Of a stretch of DNA of 64,000 bases, positions 42,038-52,390 are shown one piece after another (position 1 is the stretch's first letter; every line of letters begins with the position of its first letter). This DNA comes from Dyella japonica A8 (GTDB lineage Bacteria > Pseudomonadota > Gammaproteobacteria > Xanthomonadales > Rhodanobacteraceae): the NCBI RefSeq assembly GCF_000725385.1, contig NZ_CP008884.1:4464001-4528000 (forward strand). Reading direction: 5' to 3'. The notes beneath the pieces were generated by a model that was given only the letters and a program-made list of their open reading frames with translations, was not told where the DNA came from and made no database searches. The position numbers were made by a program, and so were the translations under genes.

Positions 42038-42777
42038 CGTCGCCCCTGCCCCAGCGCTTCGTGCAAGGGCACCGGCACGCCGTCACTGCACCGCGCCAGC
42101 CATGGCTGCTCGCCTTCCCAGCCGCTGAGCTGCCATCCCATCATGCGATGGGTACGGCCGCTTTGTCTGTCCCACAGTATTTCACCGCGACCGCCGGGCA
42201 GATTCGCGACGAACCATCGCCCCTGCGGGCTGGCGCAATAGCGCGAGCTGGTTTTCTCGATCACGGGCCCGCACGCGAACACGTAACGTCCACGCCCTTC
42301 ACCGGTCGGCTCGAATCGCGCGGGACCGGCCGCACTTTCGAATGCAGCGGTGGCCTCGTGCCACTCCGCCCGCGCCAGTTCGATGATATGCGCGGGTGGC
42401 CCGATGGGAGCCATCGCCAGCTCGCGCCATTCCGGTGTTGCCGCTGCCGCCGGGCTACGCCGGACGCGATGATCGAGCAGCGACTCCATCAGCACCACCA
42501 GCGAAAAACCGGCCAATGCACCGAGCAAGGCAGCGCCCCAGGCCATCAGGTCGCCTCCCAGTGCGCGCTGCACCGCGAACAACAGGCCCGGCAGCCCCCA
42601 GCGCAAGGCACGCCGGCACAACTCCGCATAGTGGACGATGCGCCGGTCGAACCGCACCGCGCCGACCACCGACAGCAACACCAACGGCAAACCCACCCAC
42701 CAGGGCAGCAGCGCAACCACGCAGGTCCACGCCGCCGCCGGCACCATCCGCGCAAGCCAATGCGCGAAGGCAGCCAC
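42034..42777 (-). CDS. Membrane-anchored hypothetical protein
   Basis: A 247-residue protein: two to three hydrophobic segments (residues about 10-37, 60-75 and 79-97), then a soluble C-terminal domain (PEWRELAMAPIG..., CGPVIEKTSSRYCASPQG, WDRQSGRTHRMMGWQLSGWEG). I do not recognise the family. The start is probably GTG 42777, without a good Shine-Dalgarno sequence; ATG 42747 is an alternative. The TAG stop (42036-42034) lies inside the terminal repeat of the element next door, so the element set the C-terminus. 33 bp separate it from purL upstream. Confidence 0.65.
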   Translation of the reverse strand: MAAFAHWLARMVPAAAWTCVVALLPWWVGLPLVLLSVVGAVRFDRRIVHYAELCRRALRWGLPGLLFAVQRALGGDLMAWGAALLGALAGFSLVVLMESLLDHRVRRSPAAAATPEWRELAMAPIGPPAHIIELARAEWHEATAAFESAAGPARFEPTGEGRGRYVFACGPVIEKTSSRYCASPQGRWFVANLPGGRGEILWDRQSGRTHRMMGWQLSGWEGEQPWLARCSDGVPVPLHEALGQGRR

Positions 42778-42810
42778 GCTAGACGCTCGCGCCCGCGTGG
42801 CCAGGCCGCA

Positions 42811-45800
42811 TCAGCCGCACCACATCCGTGCGTTGCGGAACATGCGCATCCACGGCGAATCCTCGCCCCACTTTTCCGGATGCCAGCTCATCTGCACGCT
42901 GCGGAACACGCGTTCCGGGTGCGGCATCATGATCGTCACGCGGCCATCGGCGGCGGTGAAGCCGGTGAGGCCGCCCGGCGAGCCGTTGGGGTTCAGCGGG
43001 TAGTCCTCGGTGGGCTTGCCGCGGTTGTCCGCGTAGCGCAGCGCGGCACCCGCCTTCGACGGGCTGCAGCTGTACGGGAAGCTCACGCGGCCTTCGCCGT
43101 GGGCCACGGCCACCGGAATGCGCGAACCGGCCATGCCCTTGAAGAAGAGGCTGGGCGAATCGAGCACTTCCAGCGTGGCCACGCGCGCTTCGTACTGCTC
43201 CGAGGCGTTGCGCAGGAACTTCGGCCAGTGCGACGCGCCAGGAATGATGTCCTTGAGCTGGCTCATCATCTGGCAGCCGTTGCACACGCCAAGTGCGAAG
43301 CGCAGCGGGTCGGCGAAGAACGTGCTGAATTCCGCGCGCAGGTAGTCGTTGTAGAGGATGGACGTGGCCCAGCCACGACCCGCGCCAAGCACGTCACCGT
43401 AGGAGAAGCCACCGCACGCCGCGAAGCCGCGGAAGTCGGCCAGCTTGATACGGCCACTGGCGAGGTCGGACATATGGACGTCCACGGCCTCGAAGCCGGC
43501 GCGAGTGAACGCCGCCGCCATTTCCACCTGCCCGTTGACGCCCTGCTCGCGCAGCACCGCCACGCGAGGCTTCGCGCCCTTGGCGATATACGGTGCGGCC
43601 AGGTCTTCGTGCGGGTCGAAGGTGAGCTTGGGGCTGATGCCCGGATCGGCATCGTCCAGGCGCCACTCGTTCTCCGCGTCGGCGGTGGTCGGGTTGTCGC
43701 GCAGGCGCTGCATGGCGTGGCTGGTTTCGTTCCATGCCTCGAACAGCGTGCGCCAGTTCCACTTGAACAACGTATCGCCGTTCTGGAACAGCTTGATGCC
43801 CAGCTTTTCCTTGGGACGACCGATGCGGTACGCCATGCTGGTCAGGCCATGCTTCACCAGCAGCGCCTCGAAGGCTTCGCGGTTGGCCGCGGCCACCTGC
43901 ACGATGGCGCCGAGCTCTTCGTTGAACAGCGCGCGCAGCGTTGCTTCCGCCCAGCCATCCAGATGGATTTCCAGGCCGCAATGGCCGGCGAAGGCCATTT
44001 CCAGCAGCGTCACGATGGCGCCGCCGTCGGAACGGTCGTGATAGGCCAGCAGCAGGCCGCCGGCATTGGCTTCCTGCACGAGGTCGAAAAACGACTTCAG
44101 GCGCTTGGCGTCGTCGAGATCCGGCGGCACGCCGCCACCGCGGTTGAACACCTGGGTCAGCGCGGAACCGCCAAGGCGGTCGCGGCAGGCGCCAAGGTCG
44201 AGCAGCCACAGTTCGGAATCACCGCGATCGAGGCGCAGCTGCGGCGTGAGCGTGCGGCGCACGTCGGTGACGCGGGCGAAGCCGGTGATGACCAGCGACA
44301 CCGGCGAGACGGTGCGCTGCGTGGTGTCGCCATCCTTCCACACGGTCTGCATGGACAGCGAGTCCTTGCCCACCGGGATGGAGATGCCCAGCTCCGGGCA
44401 CAGTTCCATGCCCACGGCCTTCACGGCATCGAACAGCGCGGCGTCCTCACCCGGAAAATTCACCGCGGCCTGCCAGTTCGCGGACAGGCGCACTTCGCCC
44501 AGCGAAGCGATCGGCGCGGCGGCCAGGTTGGTGATGGCTTCGCCCACGGCCAGGCGCGCGGCATCCGGGCTGCTGAGCAGCGCGACCGGCGAGCGTTCGG
44601 CCATGGCCATGGCTTCGCCGGTGTAGCTGTCGAAGTCGGTGATGGTGACGGCGCAATCGGCCACCGGCACCTGCCACGGGCCGACCATGGGGTCGCGCGC
44701 GTTCAGGCCGCCGACGGTGCGGTCACCGATGGTGATGAGGAAGCTCTTGCTGCCCACGGTGGGCAGGCGCAGCACGCGCATCAGCGCTTCGTCCATGCTG
44801 ATGCCGGTAAGGTCGGGCACCAGGTCAACGCGCGGCTTCAGGCGCTTGGCGTCGCGATGCATGCGCGGCGGCTTGCCGAACAGCACGTCCATGGGCAGAT
44901 CGATCACCAGCGTATCGGTGACCGGGTCGTGCACCACCAGACGGCGCTCGGCGGTGGCATCGCCGACCACGGCGTACGGGCAACGCTCGCGCTTGCAGTA
45001 TTCCTCGAACTCGGCGAGATCCTCGGCGCCGATCGCGAGCACGTAGCGCTCCTGCGATTCGTTGCTCCAGATCTGCATCGGCGACAGCGAGGGGTCATCG
45101 CACGGCACGCGGGAAAGGTCGATGCGACCGCCCACGCCAGCGTCGTTGAGCAGCTCGGGAATGGCGTTGGACAGACCGCCCGCACCCACGTCGTGCACGC
45201 TGACGATCGGGTTCTTGTCGCCACGCGCCCAGCAGCTGTCGATGACCTGCTGCGCACGGCGCTCCATCTCGGCGTTGTCACGCTGCACGGAGGCGAAATC
45301 CAGCTCCTTGCTGGACGTGCCCGAGGCCACCGACGAGGCGGCGCCGCCGCCCAGGCCGATCAGCATGGACGGGCCGCCCAGCACGATCACCTTGTTGCCC
45401 GGCTGCACGTCGCGCTTCTGCACGTGGTCCGCGCGGATATTGGCGAGACCGCCGGCGATCATGATGGGCTTGTCGTAACCGCGGCGCACGCCGGCTTCAC
45501 CGGTTTCGTGCTCGTAGGTGCGGAAATAGCCACCCAGCGCCGGACGGCCGAATTCGTTGTTGAACGCCGCGGCACCCAGCGGGCCGTCGCGCATGATCTC
45601 GAACGCGGTGGCCATGTGCGGCGGCAGCGGGCGATCCACTTCCCACGGGCGCGGCAGGCCCGGGATGCGCAGGTCGGACACCGAGAAACCAGTGAGGCCA
45701 GCCTTGGGCTTGGCGCCACGGCCGGTCGCGCCTTCATCGCGGATCTCGCCGCCGGCGCCGGTCGCGGCACCCGGCCACGGGGCGATGGCGGTCGGGTGGT

Positions 45801-46671
45801 TGTGCGTTTCCACCTTGATCGCATATTCGATGCGCTCCGGGTGGGCGCGCCACACGCCGTCGCGATCGGGGAAGAAGCGCTTGCCTTCGTAACCCTCGAT
45901 CACCGCCGCATTGTCCTTATAGGCGGACAGCGTGTAGGCCGGCGAGTGCTGGTGGGTGTTCTTGATCATGCCGAACAGGCTCTTGTCCTGAGCCTCGCCG
46001 TCCAGCGTCCAGCTGGCGTTGAACACCTTGTGGCGGCAGTGCTCGGAGTTGGCCTGCGCGAACATGAAGAGTTCGGCGTCGGTCGGGGCGCGGCCCAGCT
46101 CGGCATAGCGGGCGACGAGGTATTCGATCTCGTCGTCGGCCAGGGCGAGGCCCAGTTCCTTGTTGGCCTTGTCCAGTGCGCCCTTGGCGTCATGGCCCAG
46201 GGCGATATGCACCAGCGGGCCGGCCTGCCCACCCAGGAACAGGCCCTTGGCCTGGTCCAGGCTGGTGAGTACCGACTGCGTCATCGCGTCATGCAGCACC
46301 GCCAGCACGGCGTCGTACTGCTCGCTGCCCGCGGCGGGCAACCCGGCGACCTGCCAGGCGACGCCGCGCTCCACGCGGCGCACGTCGAAGCCGGCGCCAT
46401 GCAGGATGTCGGTGGCCTTGCTGGACCAGGGCGAGATGGTGCCCAGGCGCGGGACCACCCACAGCGAGGCGGCCTCCGGCGTACCGTCCTTGGCTTCCAG
46501 CACTTCCAGCAGGCGACGATGCTGCTCGCCCTCCGGCGTGCGGTCGGCATCGATGAAGTAGACGAACCACGACGCCTGCACCCGGGTGCCACGATGAATG
46601 GCCTCCAGGCGTGCGTTCAGACGTTCGAGACGAAAAGGCGAGAGGGCGCTCTGCCCGTCGAGTGCGATCAT
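42811..46671 (-). CDS. purL: Phosphoribosylformylglycinamidine synthase
   Basis: A 1286-residue single-chain PurL of the large proteobacterial type (E. coli 1295): ATP-grasp-like FGAM synthase with [23 protein letters not shown] loop (about residues 300-325), [18 protein letters not shown], and a C-terminal glutaminase with nucleophile in [10 protein letters not shown] and His-Glu in [10 protein letters not shown]. It converts FGAR to FGAM in purine synthesis. ATG 46671 was chosen by homology (MIALDG), dropping 14 codons. Confidence 0.97.
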   Translation of the reverse strand: MIALDGQSALSPFRLERLNARLEAIHRGTRVQASWFVYFIDADRTPEGEQHRRLLEVLEAKDGTPEAASLWVVPRLGTISPWSSKATDILHGAGFDVRRVERGVAWQVAGLPAAGSEQYDAVLAVLHDAMTQSVLTSLDQAKGLFLGGQAGPLVHIALGHDAKGALDKANKELGLALADDEIEYLVARYAELGRAPTDAELFMFAQANSEHCRHKVFNASWTLDGEAQDKSLFGMIKNTHQHSPAYTLSAYKDNAAVIEGYEGKRFFPDRDGVWRAHPERIEYAIKVETHNHPTAIAPWPGAATGAGGEIRDEGATGRGAKPKAGLTGFSVSDLRIPGLPRPWEVDRPLPPHMATAFEIMRDGPLGAAAFNNEFGRPALGGYFRTYEHETGEAGVRRGYDKPIMIAGGLANIRADHVQKRDVQPGNKVIVLGGPSMLIGLGGGAASSVASGTSSKELDFASVQRDNAEMERRAQQVIDSCWARGDKNPIVSVHDVGAGGLSNAIPELLNDAGVGGRIDLSRVPCDDPSLSPMQIWSNESQERYVLAIGAEDLAEFEEYCKRERCPYAVVGDATAERRLVVHDPVTDTLVIDLPMDVLFGKPPRMHRDAKRLKPRVDLVPDLTGISMDEALMRVLRLPTVGSKSFLITIGDRTVGGLNARDPMVGPWQVPVADCAVTITDFDSYTGEAMAMAERSPVALLSSPDAARLAVGEAITNLAAAPIASLGEVRLSANWQAAVNFPGEDAALFDAVKAVGMELCPELGISIPVGKDSLSMQTVWKDGDTTQRTVSPVSLVITGFARVTDVRRTLTPQLRLDRGDSELWLLDLGACRDRLGGSALTQVFNRGGGVPPDLDDAKRLKSFFDLVQEANAGGLLLAYHDRSDGGAIVTLLEMAFAGHCGLEIHLDGWAEATLRALFNEELGAIVQVAAANREAFEALLVKHGLTSMAYRIGRPKEKLGIKLFQNGDTLFKWNWRTLFEAWNETSHAMQRLRDNPTTADAENEWRLDDADPGISPKLTFDPHEDLAAPYIAKGAKPRVAVLREQGVNGQVEMAAAFTRAGFEAVDVHMSDLASGRIKLADFRGFAACGGFSYGDVLGAGRGWATSILYNDYLRAEFSTFFADPLRFALGVCNGCQMMSQLKDIIPGASHWPKFLRNASEQYEARVATLEVLDSPSLFFKGMAGSRIPVAVAHGEGRVSFPYSCSPSKAGAALRYADNRGKPTEDYPLNPNGSPGGLTGFTAADGRVTIMMPHPERVFRSVQMSWHPEKWGEDSPWMRMFRNARMWCG

Positions 46672-46820
46672 GCGGGGAACGGGAGGTAGGCGAAAACGCC
46701 TATTGTACCCCAAGGCGGATCAAGACTGCCGCGACGCAGCATCATGTCGCGTCAGGCGACGACGGCTTGCACGAGGCCGTCAAAATCCATCAATATCTTG
46801 TTTTCATTGACAATGAATGC

Positions 46821-46846
46821 GTGGAGGCGCCTCCTGGCGCCTCCAC
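46821..46846. terminator. Hairpin after dsbC, before purL
   Basis: GTGGAGGCGCC, loop TCCT, GGCGCCTCCAC: an 11-bp stem 9 bp past the dsbC stop. No strong T-run follows on the minus strand. TTCATTG-A-CAATGAA next to it (46803-46817) is a further perfect inverted repeat that could be an operator in the purL leader. Confidence 0.55.
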
Positions 46847-46855
46847 GACACGACA

Positions 46856-47605
46856 TCAGCCGCCAGTCTTGAGTGCGCGCAGCAGCTCGTCAGGGGTGAC
46901 GTAGCCGCCCAGCATGCTGCCGTCTTCGCCGATGATGGTCGGCGTGCCGGTCACGCCCAGCTTCACGCCGAGGTCGAACTCGTCCTTGACCGGGTTCGGG
47001 CAGTTCGTGGACTTGGGTGTCTTGCCCTGCTTGGCGGCGGTGAAAGCGGCCTTGCGGTCGCTGGCGCACCATACGGCCACCATCTCGTTGTAGGTCGGCG
47101 TGGTCTTGCCGGCTTCGTTGGTCACGCCTTCGCGCGGCCAGGCGACGTACTCCACGGCGATGCCAGCCTTGTTGAAGTCATCGATATGGGAGTGCAGCTG
47201 GCGGCAGTAGGCGCAATTGACGTCCGTGAACACGGTGACGCGGTAGCGCGGGTTGGCCGGGGCGAACACGATGCGGTCGGCCGCCGGCACCTTGGCCAGC
47301 TCGGCCTTGCGGTAGTCCGACCAGCCGTCGTCGGTGATGTTCTTCTTCTTGGCGAGGTCGATCAGGTCGCCATTGAGCATGTACTTGCCATCCGTGGAGA
47401 CGTAGACCAGATGGCCCGAGGCGATGACCTGGTAGAAACCCTGCATCGGCGCCGGCCGGATCGAATTGATCTCCGCATTGGGCACCAGCGAAAGCAGCGC
47501 CTTGCGCACCGTGGCCTCCGGCCCGGCGGCAGCGCCATCGGGCGCGGCGCAGGCGTTGAGGGTCAACCCGCCGACGCACAGCGCCAGCAACCATTTCTTG
47601 AACAT
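46856..47605 (-). CDS. dsbC: Thiol:disulfide interchange protein DsbC
   Basis: A 249-residue periplasmic disulfide isomerase. A signal sequence (WLLALCVGGLTLNACA) is followed by a dimerisation domain (about 35-90) and a thioredoxin domain with active site FTDVNCAYCRQLH and the cis-proline TGTPTII. LNAC hints at a possible lipoprotein site but fits the consensus poorly. ATG 47605 has TGAGG about 8 nt upstream. It follows xerD by 160 bp on the same strand, a common arrangement in this order. Confidence 0.93.
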   Translation of the reverse strand: MFKKWLLALCVGGLTLNACAAPDGAAAGPEATVRKALLSLVPNAEINSIRPAPMQGFYQVIASGHLVYVSTDGKYMLNGDLIDLAKKKNITDDGWSDYRKAELAKVPAADRIVFAPANPRYRVTVFTDVNCAYCRQLHSHIDDFNKAGIAVEYVAWPREGVTNEAGKTTPTYNEMVAVWCASDRKAAFTAAKQGKTPKSTNCPNPVKDEFDLGVKLGVTGTPTIIGEDGSMLGGYVTPDELLRALKTGG

Positions 47606-47764
47606 CGCAAACCTCATCGACATGCCACGCCACCGAGGGCGCGGGGGAAAAGCCATTCTCGCACAAGCACATGAACGCGTATGCGGGCCGTTTGGCACAC
47701 CATGGGGCCTGTTCCCGGTGTTCTGATGGCGCTGGCCGGCAGACGACGGGAGCCAGGTTCCCGG

Positions 47765-48676
47765 TCACCCCCGGGGATGGTGCTGGGCGTGCAGCCGCTT
47801 GAGTCCTTCCTTCGCCACCAGGGTGTAGATCTGCGTGGTGCTGAGCGCGCTGTGGCCCAGCAGCATCTGCAAGGCGCGCAGGTCGGCGCCATGGTTGAGC
47901 AGATGGGTGGCGAAGGAATGCCGCAGCACGTGCGGCGATATGCGCTTGGACACAATGCCCACGCCCATCGCGTAGCGCTTCACCAGGGTCCAGAACATCT
48001 GCCGCGTCATGCCCTCGCCACGCTTGCTCAGGAACAGTGCCGCCGGCTGGCGGCCGCGCGTCAGCACGGGACGCGCGGCGGCCAGATAAGCCTCGATGCG
48101 CTCGGCCGCCACTTCGCCGATGGGCACGAGCCGGTCCTTGCCGCCCTTGCCGGTGACGCGCACCACGCCCTGGCGCAGGTTGAGCGAGGCCAACGGCAAC
48201 TCGACCAGTTCGGATACGCGCAGGCCCGAGGCATACATCAGCTCCAGCATCGCGCGGTCGCGCAGGCCCAGCGTGGTGTCGACGTCCGGGGCGTCCAGCA
48301 GGCGCTCGATCTCCCGCTCGGCCAGGGCCTTGGGCAGGCTGCGCGGCGTCTTGGGGCGCTCGATCAGCAGGGTGGGATCTTCGAAGCCCGCTTCCGTGCG
48401 CGCGACATGCGCGTAGTAGCGGCGGAACGCTGACTGCCGGCGCGCCAGCGAACGTACCGCCACCGGCTGGCTGCCGTGATAGGCGGACAAATGCTGCCGC
48501 TGCGCGCTGCGCAGGCTCTGCCCCTGCGTGCCCAGCCAGCGGGCGAGACCTTCGAGATCCCGCCGGTAGGCGTCGAGCGTGCGATCGGACAGGCCATCTT
48601 CGGACCACACGCGCTCGATGAAGGCATCGATGCTGCGGCGGTCGGCTTCGGCGATACTGGGTTCTTCCTGCTGCAT
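47765..48676 (-). CDS. xerD: Tyrosine recombinase XerD
   Basis: A 303-residue site-specific recombinase that, with XerC, resolves chromosome dimers at dif. Core N-terminal domain about 10-95; catalytic residues visible: Arg in YASGLRVSEL, Lys in GKGGKDRLVP, His-x-x-Arg in HVLRHSFATH, His in LLGHSALSTTQIYT and the nucleophile Tyr in the same motif. ATG 48676 is the family start. Divergent from the RDD gene. Confidence 0.96.
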   Translation of the reverse strand: MQQEEPSIAEADRRSIDAFIERVWSEDGLSDRTLDAYRRDLEGLARWLGTQGQSLRSAQRQHLSAYHGSQPVAVRSLARRQSAFRRYYAHVARTEAGFEDPTLLIERPKTPRSLPKALAEREIERLLDAPDVDTTLGLRDRAMLELMYASGLRVSELVELPLASLNLRQGVVRVTGKGGKDRLVPIGEVAAERIEAYLAAARPVLTRGRQPAALFLSKRGEGMTRQMFWTLVKRYAMGVGIVSKRISPHVLRHSFATHLLNHGADLRALQMLLGHSALSTTQIYTLVAKEGLKRLHAQHHPRG

Positions 48677-48742
48677 GGACGCGATGCTCGCCGCCCGCCT
48701 CGCCTCGTGCAAGCGCTCCCTGTTTCCGAGGCTGCCTGGTCG

Positions 48743-49243
48743 ATGAGCTCTACTGCCGCTACCGATGTGTATTGCCCGCTGTGGCGCCGCCTGGCCGCCC
48801 TGGTCTACGACCTGCTCGCGGTGGTGGCCATCGTGATGGTGGTGGGCTATGTCTGCCAGCGCGTCACTGGCGGTACGGTGGTCACCACCGACGGCCACGC
48901 GCACATCGCGTGGTGGTACCAGCCGCTGCAGGCAGTAGTGGTGTCGGCCTATTTCCTCGCCTCGTGGCTGCGCGGAGGGCAAACGCTGGGCATGCGTCCC
49001 TGGCGGATCCGCGTGACGAATGCCGACGGCCAGCGCATCACGCCCCTGCAGGCGGTCATCCGTCTTGCGGTGGCGGCCGCCCCGATGCTGCTGCTCGGCC
49101 TGGCGACATGGATGGGCCCGCGCGGCGCGGCGTGGGCAATGCTCATCGCGTGGATCGCATGGTTTGGCGTCGCCGCGGCGGATTCGCGAAAACGTGCGTT
49201 GCACGACCTCGTTGCAGGCACTGAACTACGAAGAATGGCGTAA
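48743..49243 (+). CDS. RDD-family membrane protein
   Basis: A 166-residue protein with three hydrophobic segments: WRRLAALVYDLLAVVAIVMVVGY (with R and D of the RDD signature), YFLASWLRGGQTLGMRPWRIRV, and ADSRKRALHDLVAGT at the end. Transport-related role unproved. 66 bp from divergent xerD. Confidence 0.9.
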   Translation: MSSTAATDVYCPLWRRLAALVYDLLAVVAIVMVVGYVCQRVTGGTVVTTDGHAHIAWWYQPLQAVVVSAYFLASWLRGGQTLGMRPWRIRVTNADGQRITPLQAVIRLAVAAAPMLLLGLATWMGPRGAAWAMLIAWIAWFGVAAADSRKRALHDLVAGTELRRMA

Positions 49244-49256
49244 TTTTCACTTTCAG

Positions 49257-49283
49257 GTCAGGTGTTTTCTGACAACACTTGAC
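49257..49283. other. Inverted repeat directly before the methyltransferase start
   Basis: GTCAGGTGTT (49257-49266) and AACACTTGAC (49274-49283), one mismatch, lie 2 bp before the ATG at 49286. No Shine-Dalgarno sequence is visible between them, so it may be an operator or an mRNA hairpin covering the start. Confidence 0.45.
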
Positions 49284-49285
49284 GC

Positions 49286-50029
49286 ATGCCGACCCTTGCC
49301 ATCCCCCGCCCTTCCGAGGCAGAGCTGAAGCGCACCAATCAGTCGTTCTACGACGGCCTGTGGTCGGGCGCGCGACTGGTGGATCCCGCCCGCTTCAACA
49401 CCTGGCCGATGGTGCGCGACCTGGCCATGGCCTTGCCGCGCCGGCTGGAGATCGCCCCGGGCCTGCGCCCACGGCTGCCGCTGGATGGCACGTATTTCAT
49501 CGATATCAGCCAGGCCGCGCTGCAGGCCCTGCGCGGACATGGCGCCAGCGCCATGCGCGCCAGCATCAGCGCCCTGCCCTGTCCCGACGCCAGCTTCGAC
49601 CTGGTCTGTGCGCTGGACATCCTCGAACACGTGCGCGACGACGAAGGCGCGTTGCAGGAGCTGACGCGCGTGGCGGCACCGCAAGCCCGCCTGATGTTGT
49701 CCGTACCGCTCCACGAATCGGCCTGGACGGCCTTCGACGAGTTCGTCGGCCACTACCGCCGCTACGAACCGGCGCACATCGTGGAATGGCTGGCCGCCCA
49801 CGGGTGGACCGTCGAGCAAAGCGCCGTCTACGGCATGCAGCCCACCTCCACCACGCTGCTCAACCTGGGCCAGTGGTATCTGTCGCACCAGCGAGAACGG
49901 GCGATGTGGTGGTACAACCGGGTGATCATGCCGCTGGGCCTGCGCCTGCAGAAGCCGCTGCGCTGGCAGCCTGGCCTGCCCGACAACCCGGGCGTCGATG
50001 AAGTGCTGCTGCTTTGTCGTCGCACGTAA
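49286..50029 (+). CDS. Class I SAM-dependent methyltransferase
   Basis: A 247-residue protein with a methyltransferase_11-type fold: motif I region EIAPGLRPRLPLDGTYFIDIS (not the usual GxGxG), then SFDLVCALDILEHVRDDEGAL (motif II-III) and LMLSVPLHESAW. Methyl acceptor unknown. It starts two bases after an inverted repeat. Likely co-oriented with the RDD gene but with its own leader. Confidence 0.82.
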   Translation: MPTLAIPRPSEAELKRTNQSFYDGLWSGARLVDPARFNTWPMVRDLAMALPRRLEIAPGLRPRLPLDGTYFIDISQAALQALRGHGASAMRASISALPCPDASFDLVCALDILEHVRDDEGALQELTRVAAPQARLMLSVPLHESAWTAFDEFVGHYRRYEPAHIVEWLAAHGWTVEQSAVYGMQPTSTTLLNLGQWYLSHQRERAMWWYNRVIMPLGLRLQKPLRWQPGLPDNPGVDEVLLLCRRT

Positions 50030-50125
50030 GCGACTGATTCACCAAGCATGAGACGATGCGGCACTGCAGCACGAGGCCGCCAAACCGGGTAAGATGCAAC
50101 TCTCTGACCCGCCCGGTTCGCCCTC

Positions 50126-51379
50126 ATGCTCTATCAGATCCACGAATGGCAGCGCGCCTTCCTCGGCCCCATGAGCCACTACGCCGAAGCCAGCGCCAAG
50201 ATGCTGAGCGACGTCACCAGCCCCATGTCCCACCTGCCCGGCGCCCAGCGCCTGGCCGCCGGCTATGAGCTGCTGCACCGTCTGGGCAAGGAATACGAGA
50301 AGCCCGCCTTCGGCCTGACCCAGGTCACCTCGCACGGGCAGGACATCGCCGTGATCGAGCGCGTGGTGCTGGACAAGCCGTTCTGCCAGCTCAAGCGCTT
50401 CAAGCGTTTCAGCGACGATCCGGACACCATCGAGCGCCTGAAGAGCGAGCCGACCGTGCTGGTCGTGGCACCGCTGTCCGGCCATCACGCCACGCTGCTG
50501 CGCGACACCGTGCGCACCCTGCTGCAGGACCATAAGGTGTACATCACCGACTGGGTCGACGCGCGCATGGTGCCGGCCAGTGAAGGTGCGTTCCATCTCG
50601 ATGACTACGTGGCCTATATCGAGGAATTCATCGGCCACATCGGCGCCGAGAAGCTGCACGTGATTTCCGTGTGCCAGCCCACCGTGCCGGTGCTGGCCGC
50701 CGTCTCGCTGATGGCCGCGCGCGGCGAGAAAACCCCGCTCAGCATGACCATGATGGGTGGCCCGATCGAACCGCGCAGCAACCCCACCGGCGTGAACAAC
50801 CTCGCCACCAACCGCCCGCTCAGCTGGTTCCGCGGCAACGTGATCCACACCGTGCCGCCGAACTACCCGGGCAGTGGCCGCGAGGTGTACCCGGGCTTCC
50901 TGCAGCACGCCGGCTTCATCGCGATGAACCCGGGCCGCCACCTCAACTCGCACTGGGATTTCTACGAAAACCTGCTGCGCGGCGACCAGGACGACGCCGA
51001 AGCACACCGCAAGTTCTACGACGAATACAACGCCGTGCTCGACATGCCAGCCGAGTACTACCTCGACACCATCTCCACCGTCTTCCAGCAGTTCCTGCTG
51101 CCGCGCGGCCTATGGGACGTGTCCGGCGAACGCGTGAAGCCCTCGGCCATCAAGACCACGGCTCTGTTTACCGTCGAAGGCGAACTGGACGATATCTCTG
51201 GCATCGGCCAGACCGAAGCGGCGCATGACCTGTGCAGCGGCATCGCCACCGACCGTCGCGCGCATTTGGTGGTGGAAGGCGCGGGTCACTACGGCATCTT
51301 CAGCGGCCGCCGCTGGCGGCAGACGGTTTACCCGCAGGTGCGGGAGTTCATTCGCAAGTTCGAAGCGCCGGTGGCGTGA
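50126..51379 (+). CDS. phaZ: Intracellular polyhydroxyalkanoate depolymerase
   Basis: A 417-residue alpha/beta hydrolase of the intracellular PhaZ family: MLYQIHEWQRAFLGPMSHYAEA, VAPLSGHHATLLRDTV, nucleophile region HVISVCQPTVPVLAA with Cys in place of Ser (as in Ralstonia PhaZ), MGGPIEPRSNPTGVNNLA, DDISGIGQTEAAHDLC and VEGAGHYGIFSGRRWR. It breaks down stored polyhydroxybutyrate granules. No PHA synthase or phasin is in the window. Confidence 0.94.
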   Translation: MLYQIHEWQRAFLGPMSHYAEASAKMLSDVTSPMSHLPGAQRLAAGYELLHRLGKEYEKPAFGLTQVTSHGQDIAVIERVVLDKPFCQLKRFKRFSDDPDTIERLKSEPTVLVVAPLSGHHATLLRDTVRTLLQDHKVYITDWVDARMVPASEGAFHLDDYVAYIEEFIGHIGAEKLHVISVCQPTVPVLAAVSLMAARGEKTPLSMTMMGGPIEPRSNPTGVNNLATNRPLSWFRGNVIHTVPPNYPGSGREVYPGFLQHAGFIAMNPGRHLNSHWDFYENLLRGDQDDAEAHRKFYDEYNAVLDMPAEYYLDTISTVFQQFLLPRGLWDVSGERVKPSAIKTTALFTVEGELDDISGIGQTEAAHDLCSGIATDRRAHLVVEGAGHYGIFSGRRWRQTVYPQVREFIRKFEAPVA

Positions 51380-51584
51380 GCGGCGGGGGCCTGTTGGCTG
51401 CTGCCTTGGTTGCGTTAGGCGCGGTTGATTGGGCTCGCGCCAACGGGTGAGTTTGCGCCCTTTCTCCCTGCGGGGCATGCGGGGAGCAGTCATGGATGGC
51501 TGCGGCTCTGAGGAGCAACGAGAGGGTTGGAGTGAGCCCCAAACGGGGAAAAGTTCGCGGGCTCGCCTCACCACTTCATTCTTT

Positions 51585-52390
51585 AGCCGTCATCCCTGCG
51601 AAGGCAGGGATCCAGTGACTTTGCTCTCGGCCTCCAGTTGCCGTGACCCCACGACCTGGCCGCTTACGCAGCGGGCGTTTCGACCTTCTGCCGAAGGCCG
51701 AGTCACTTTTCTTTTGCTGGCCCAAAAGAAAAGTAACCCAAAGAAAATGGCCTGAAGAGCTGGCAGCATTTTGTGGGGAAAAGCCCGAACGCGTGAGGCA
51801 AGTCGCTGCTTGGCAACCTTCGCCTCTACACAGCGGGTACATCCAAGCGCTTCGCAACGCGCCCTGGCGATAAGGACTTAAAGCGGAGCCTCGCTTCGTT
51901 TCGGCGCAGACGGGACACACACGGCCGCCCGCTTTTCTGTGGGAGCGCACCCTGTGCGCGACAACCTAACGGAGCGGTGACTACGAGACGCCGCTGTCGC
52001 GCACAGGGTGCGCTCCCACAGGGGACTCGCCTCTTTGAATGCTCCGCCAACGGCTCGGGTTCTTGCTTCGGCTTTTAGCTTTTAGCTTGGGCTTTTGGCT
52101 TTTGACCTACCGGGTCCCCGTATGAGGCGGCGGGCGGGTGGAGATCAGGCCCCGCAGGGGTGCCTGGCAGGACGCCAGGCACTTTTCGTCGGGGCAGGAT
52201 GCCCCGTCGAAAAGCCCGGAATCCGACCGCGTACCTGGAGGGCCGCAGGCCCGGAAGGCGCCTCATCCGGGGTGCCTTTTCTTTTGGTTACTTTTCTTTG
52301 GGCAAGCAAAGAAAAGTGACCCGGCCTCCGGCAGGAGGTCGGAACGCCCGCCGCGTAGGCGGCCAGGTCGCCGTATCGCTAACACCGTAG
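51585..52390 (-). repeat. Modular intergenic repeat, copy D; fills the 51380-52570 gap
   Basis: The most complete copy, same orientation as copy B. From left: CCGTCATCCCTGC palindrome, CGCTTACGCAGCGG, hairpin box GTCACTTTTCTTTTG/CAAAAGAAAAGTAAC (51702-51738), CGCCTCTACACAGCGGGTAC, REPIN (51938-52020), GGCTTTT heptads (52072-52105), CTTTTCG...CGAAAAG palindrome (52182-52214), and a second, inverted hairpin box GTTACTTTTCTTTGG/CAAAGAAAAGTGAC (52286-52320) followed by CGCCGCGTAGGCGG. 51380-51584 and 52391-52570 show no gene. Confidence 0.88.
51938..52020. repeat. REPIN-like doublet inside modular repeat D, 83 bp
   Basis: Arms 51938-51962 and 51996-52020. The spacer AACCTAACGGAGCGGTGA... matches copy B at all but one base. 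Confidence 0.92.

Noticed and set aside
42061-46689. Open frame of about 1540 codons antisense to purL
   Set aside because: It mirrors the purL codons, is rich in His, Arg, Gln and Ala in the way of GC-rich antisense frames, and has no recognisable domain.
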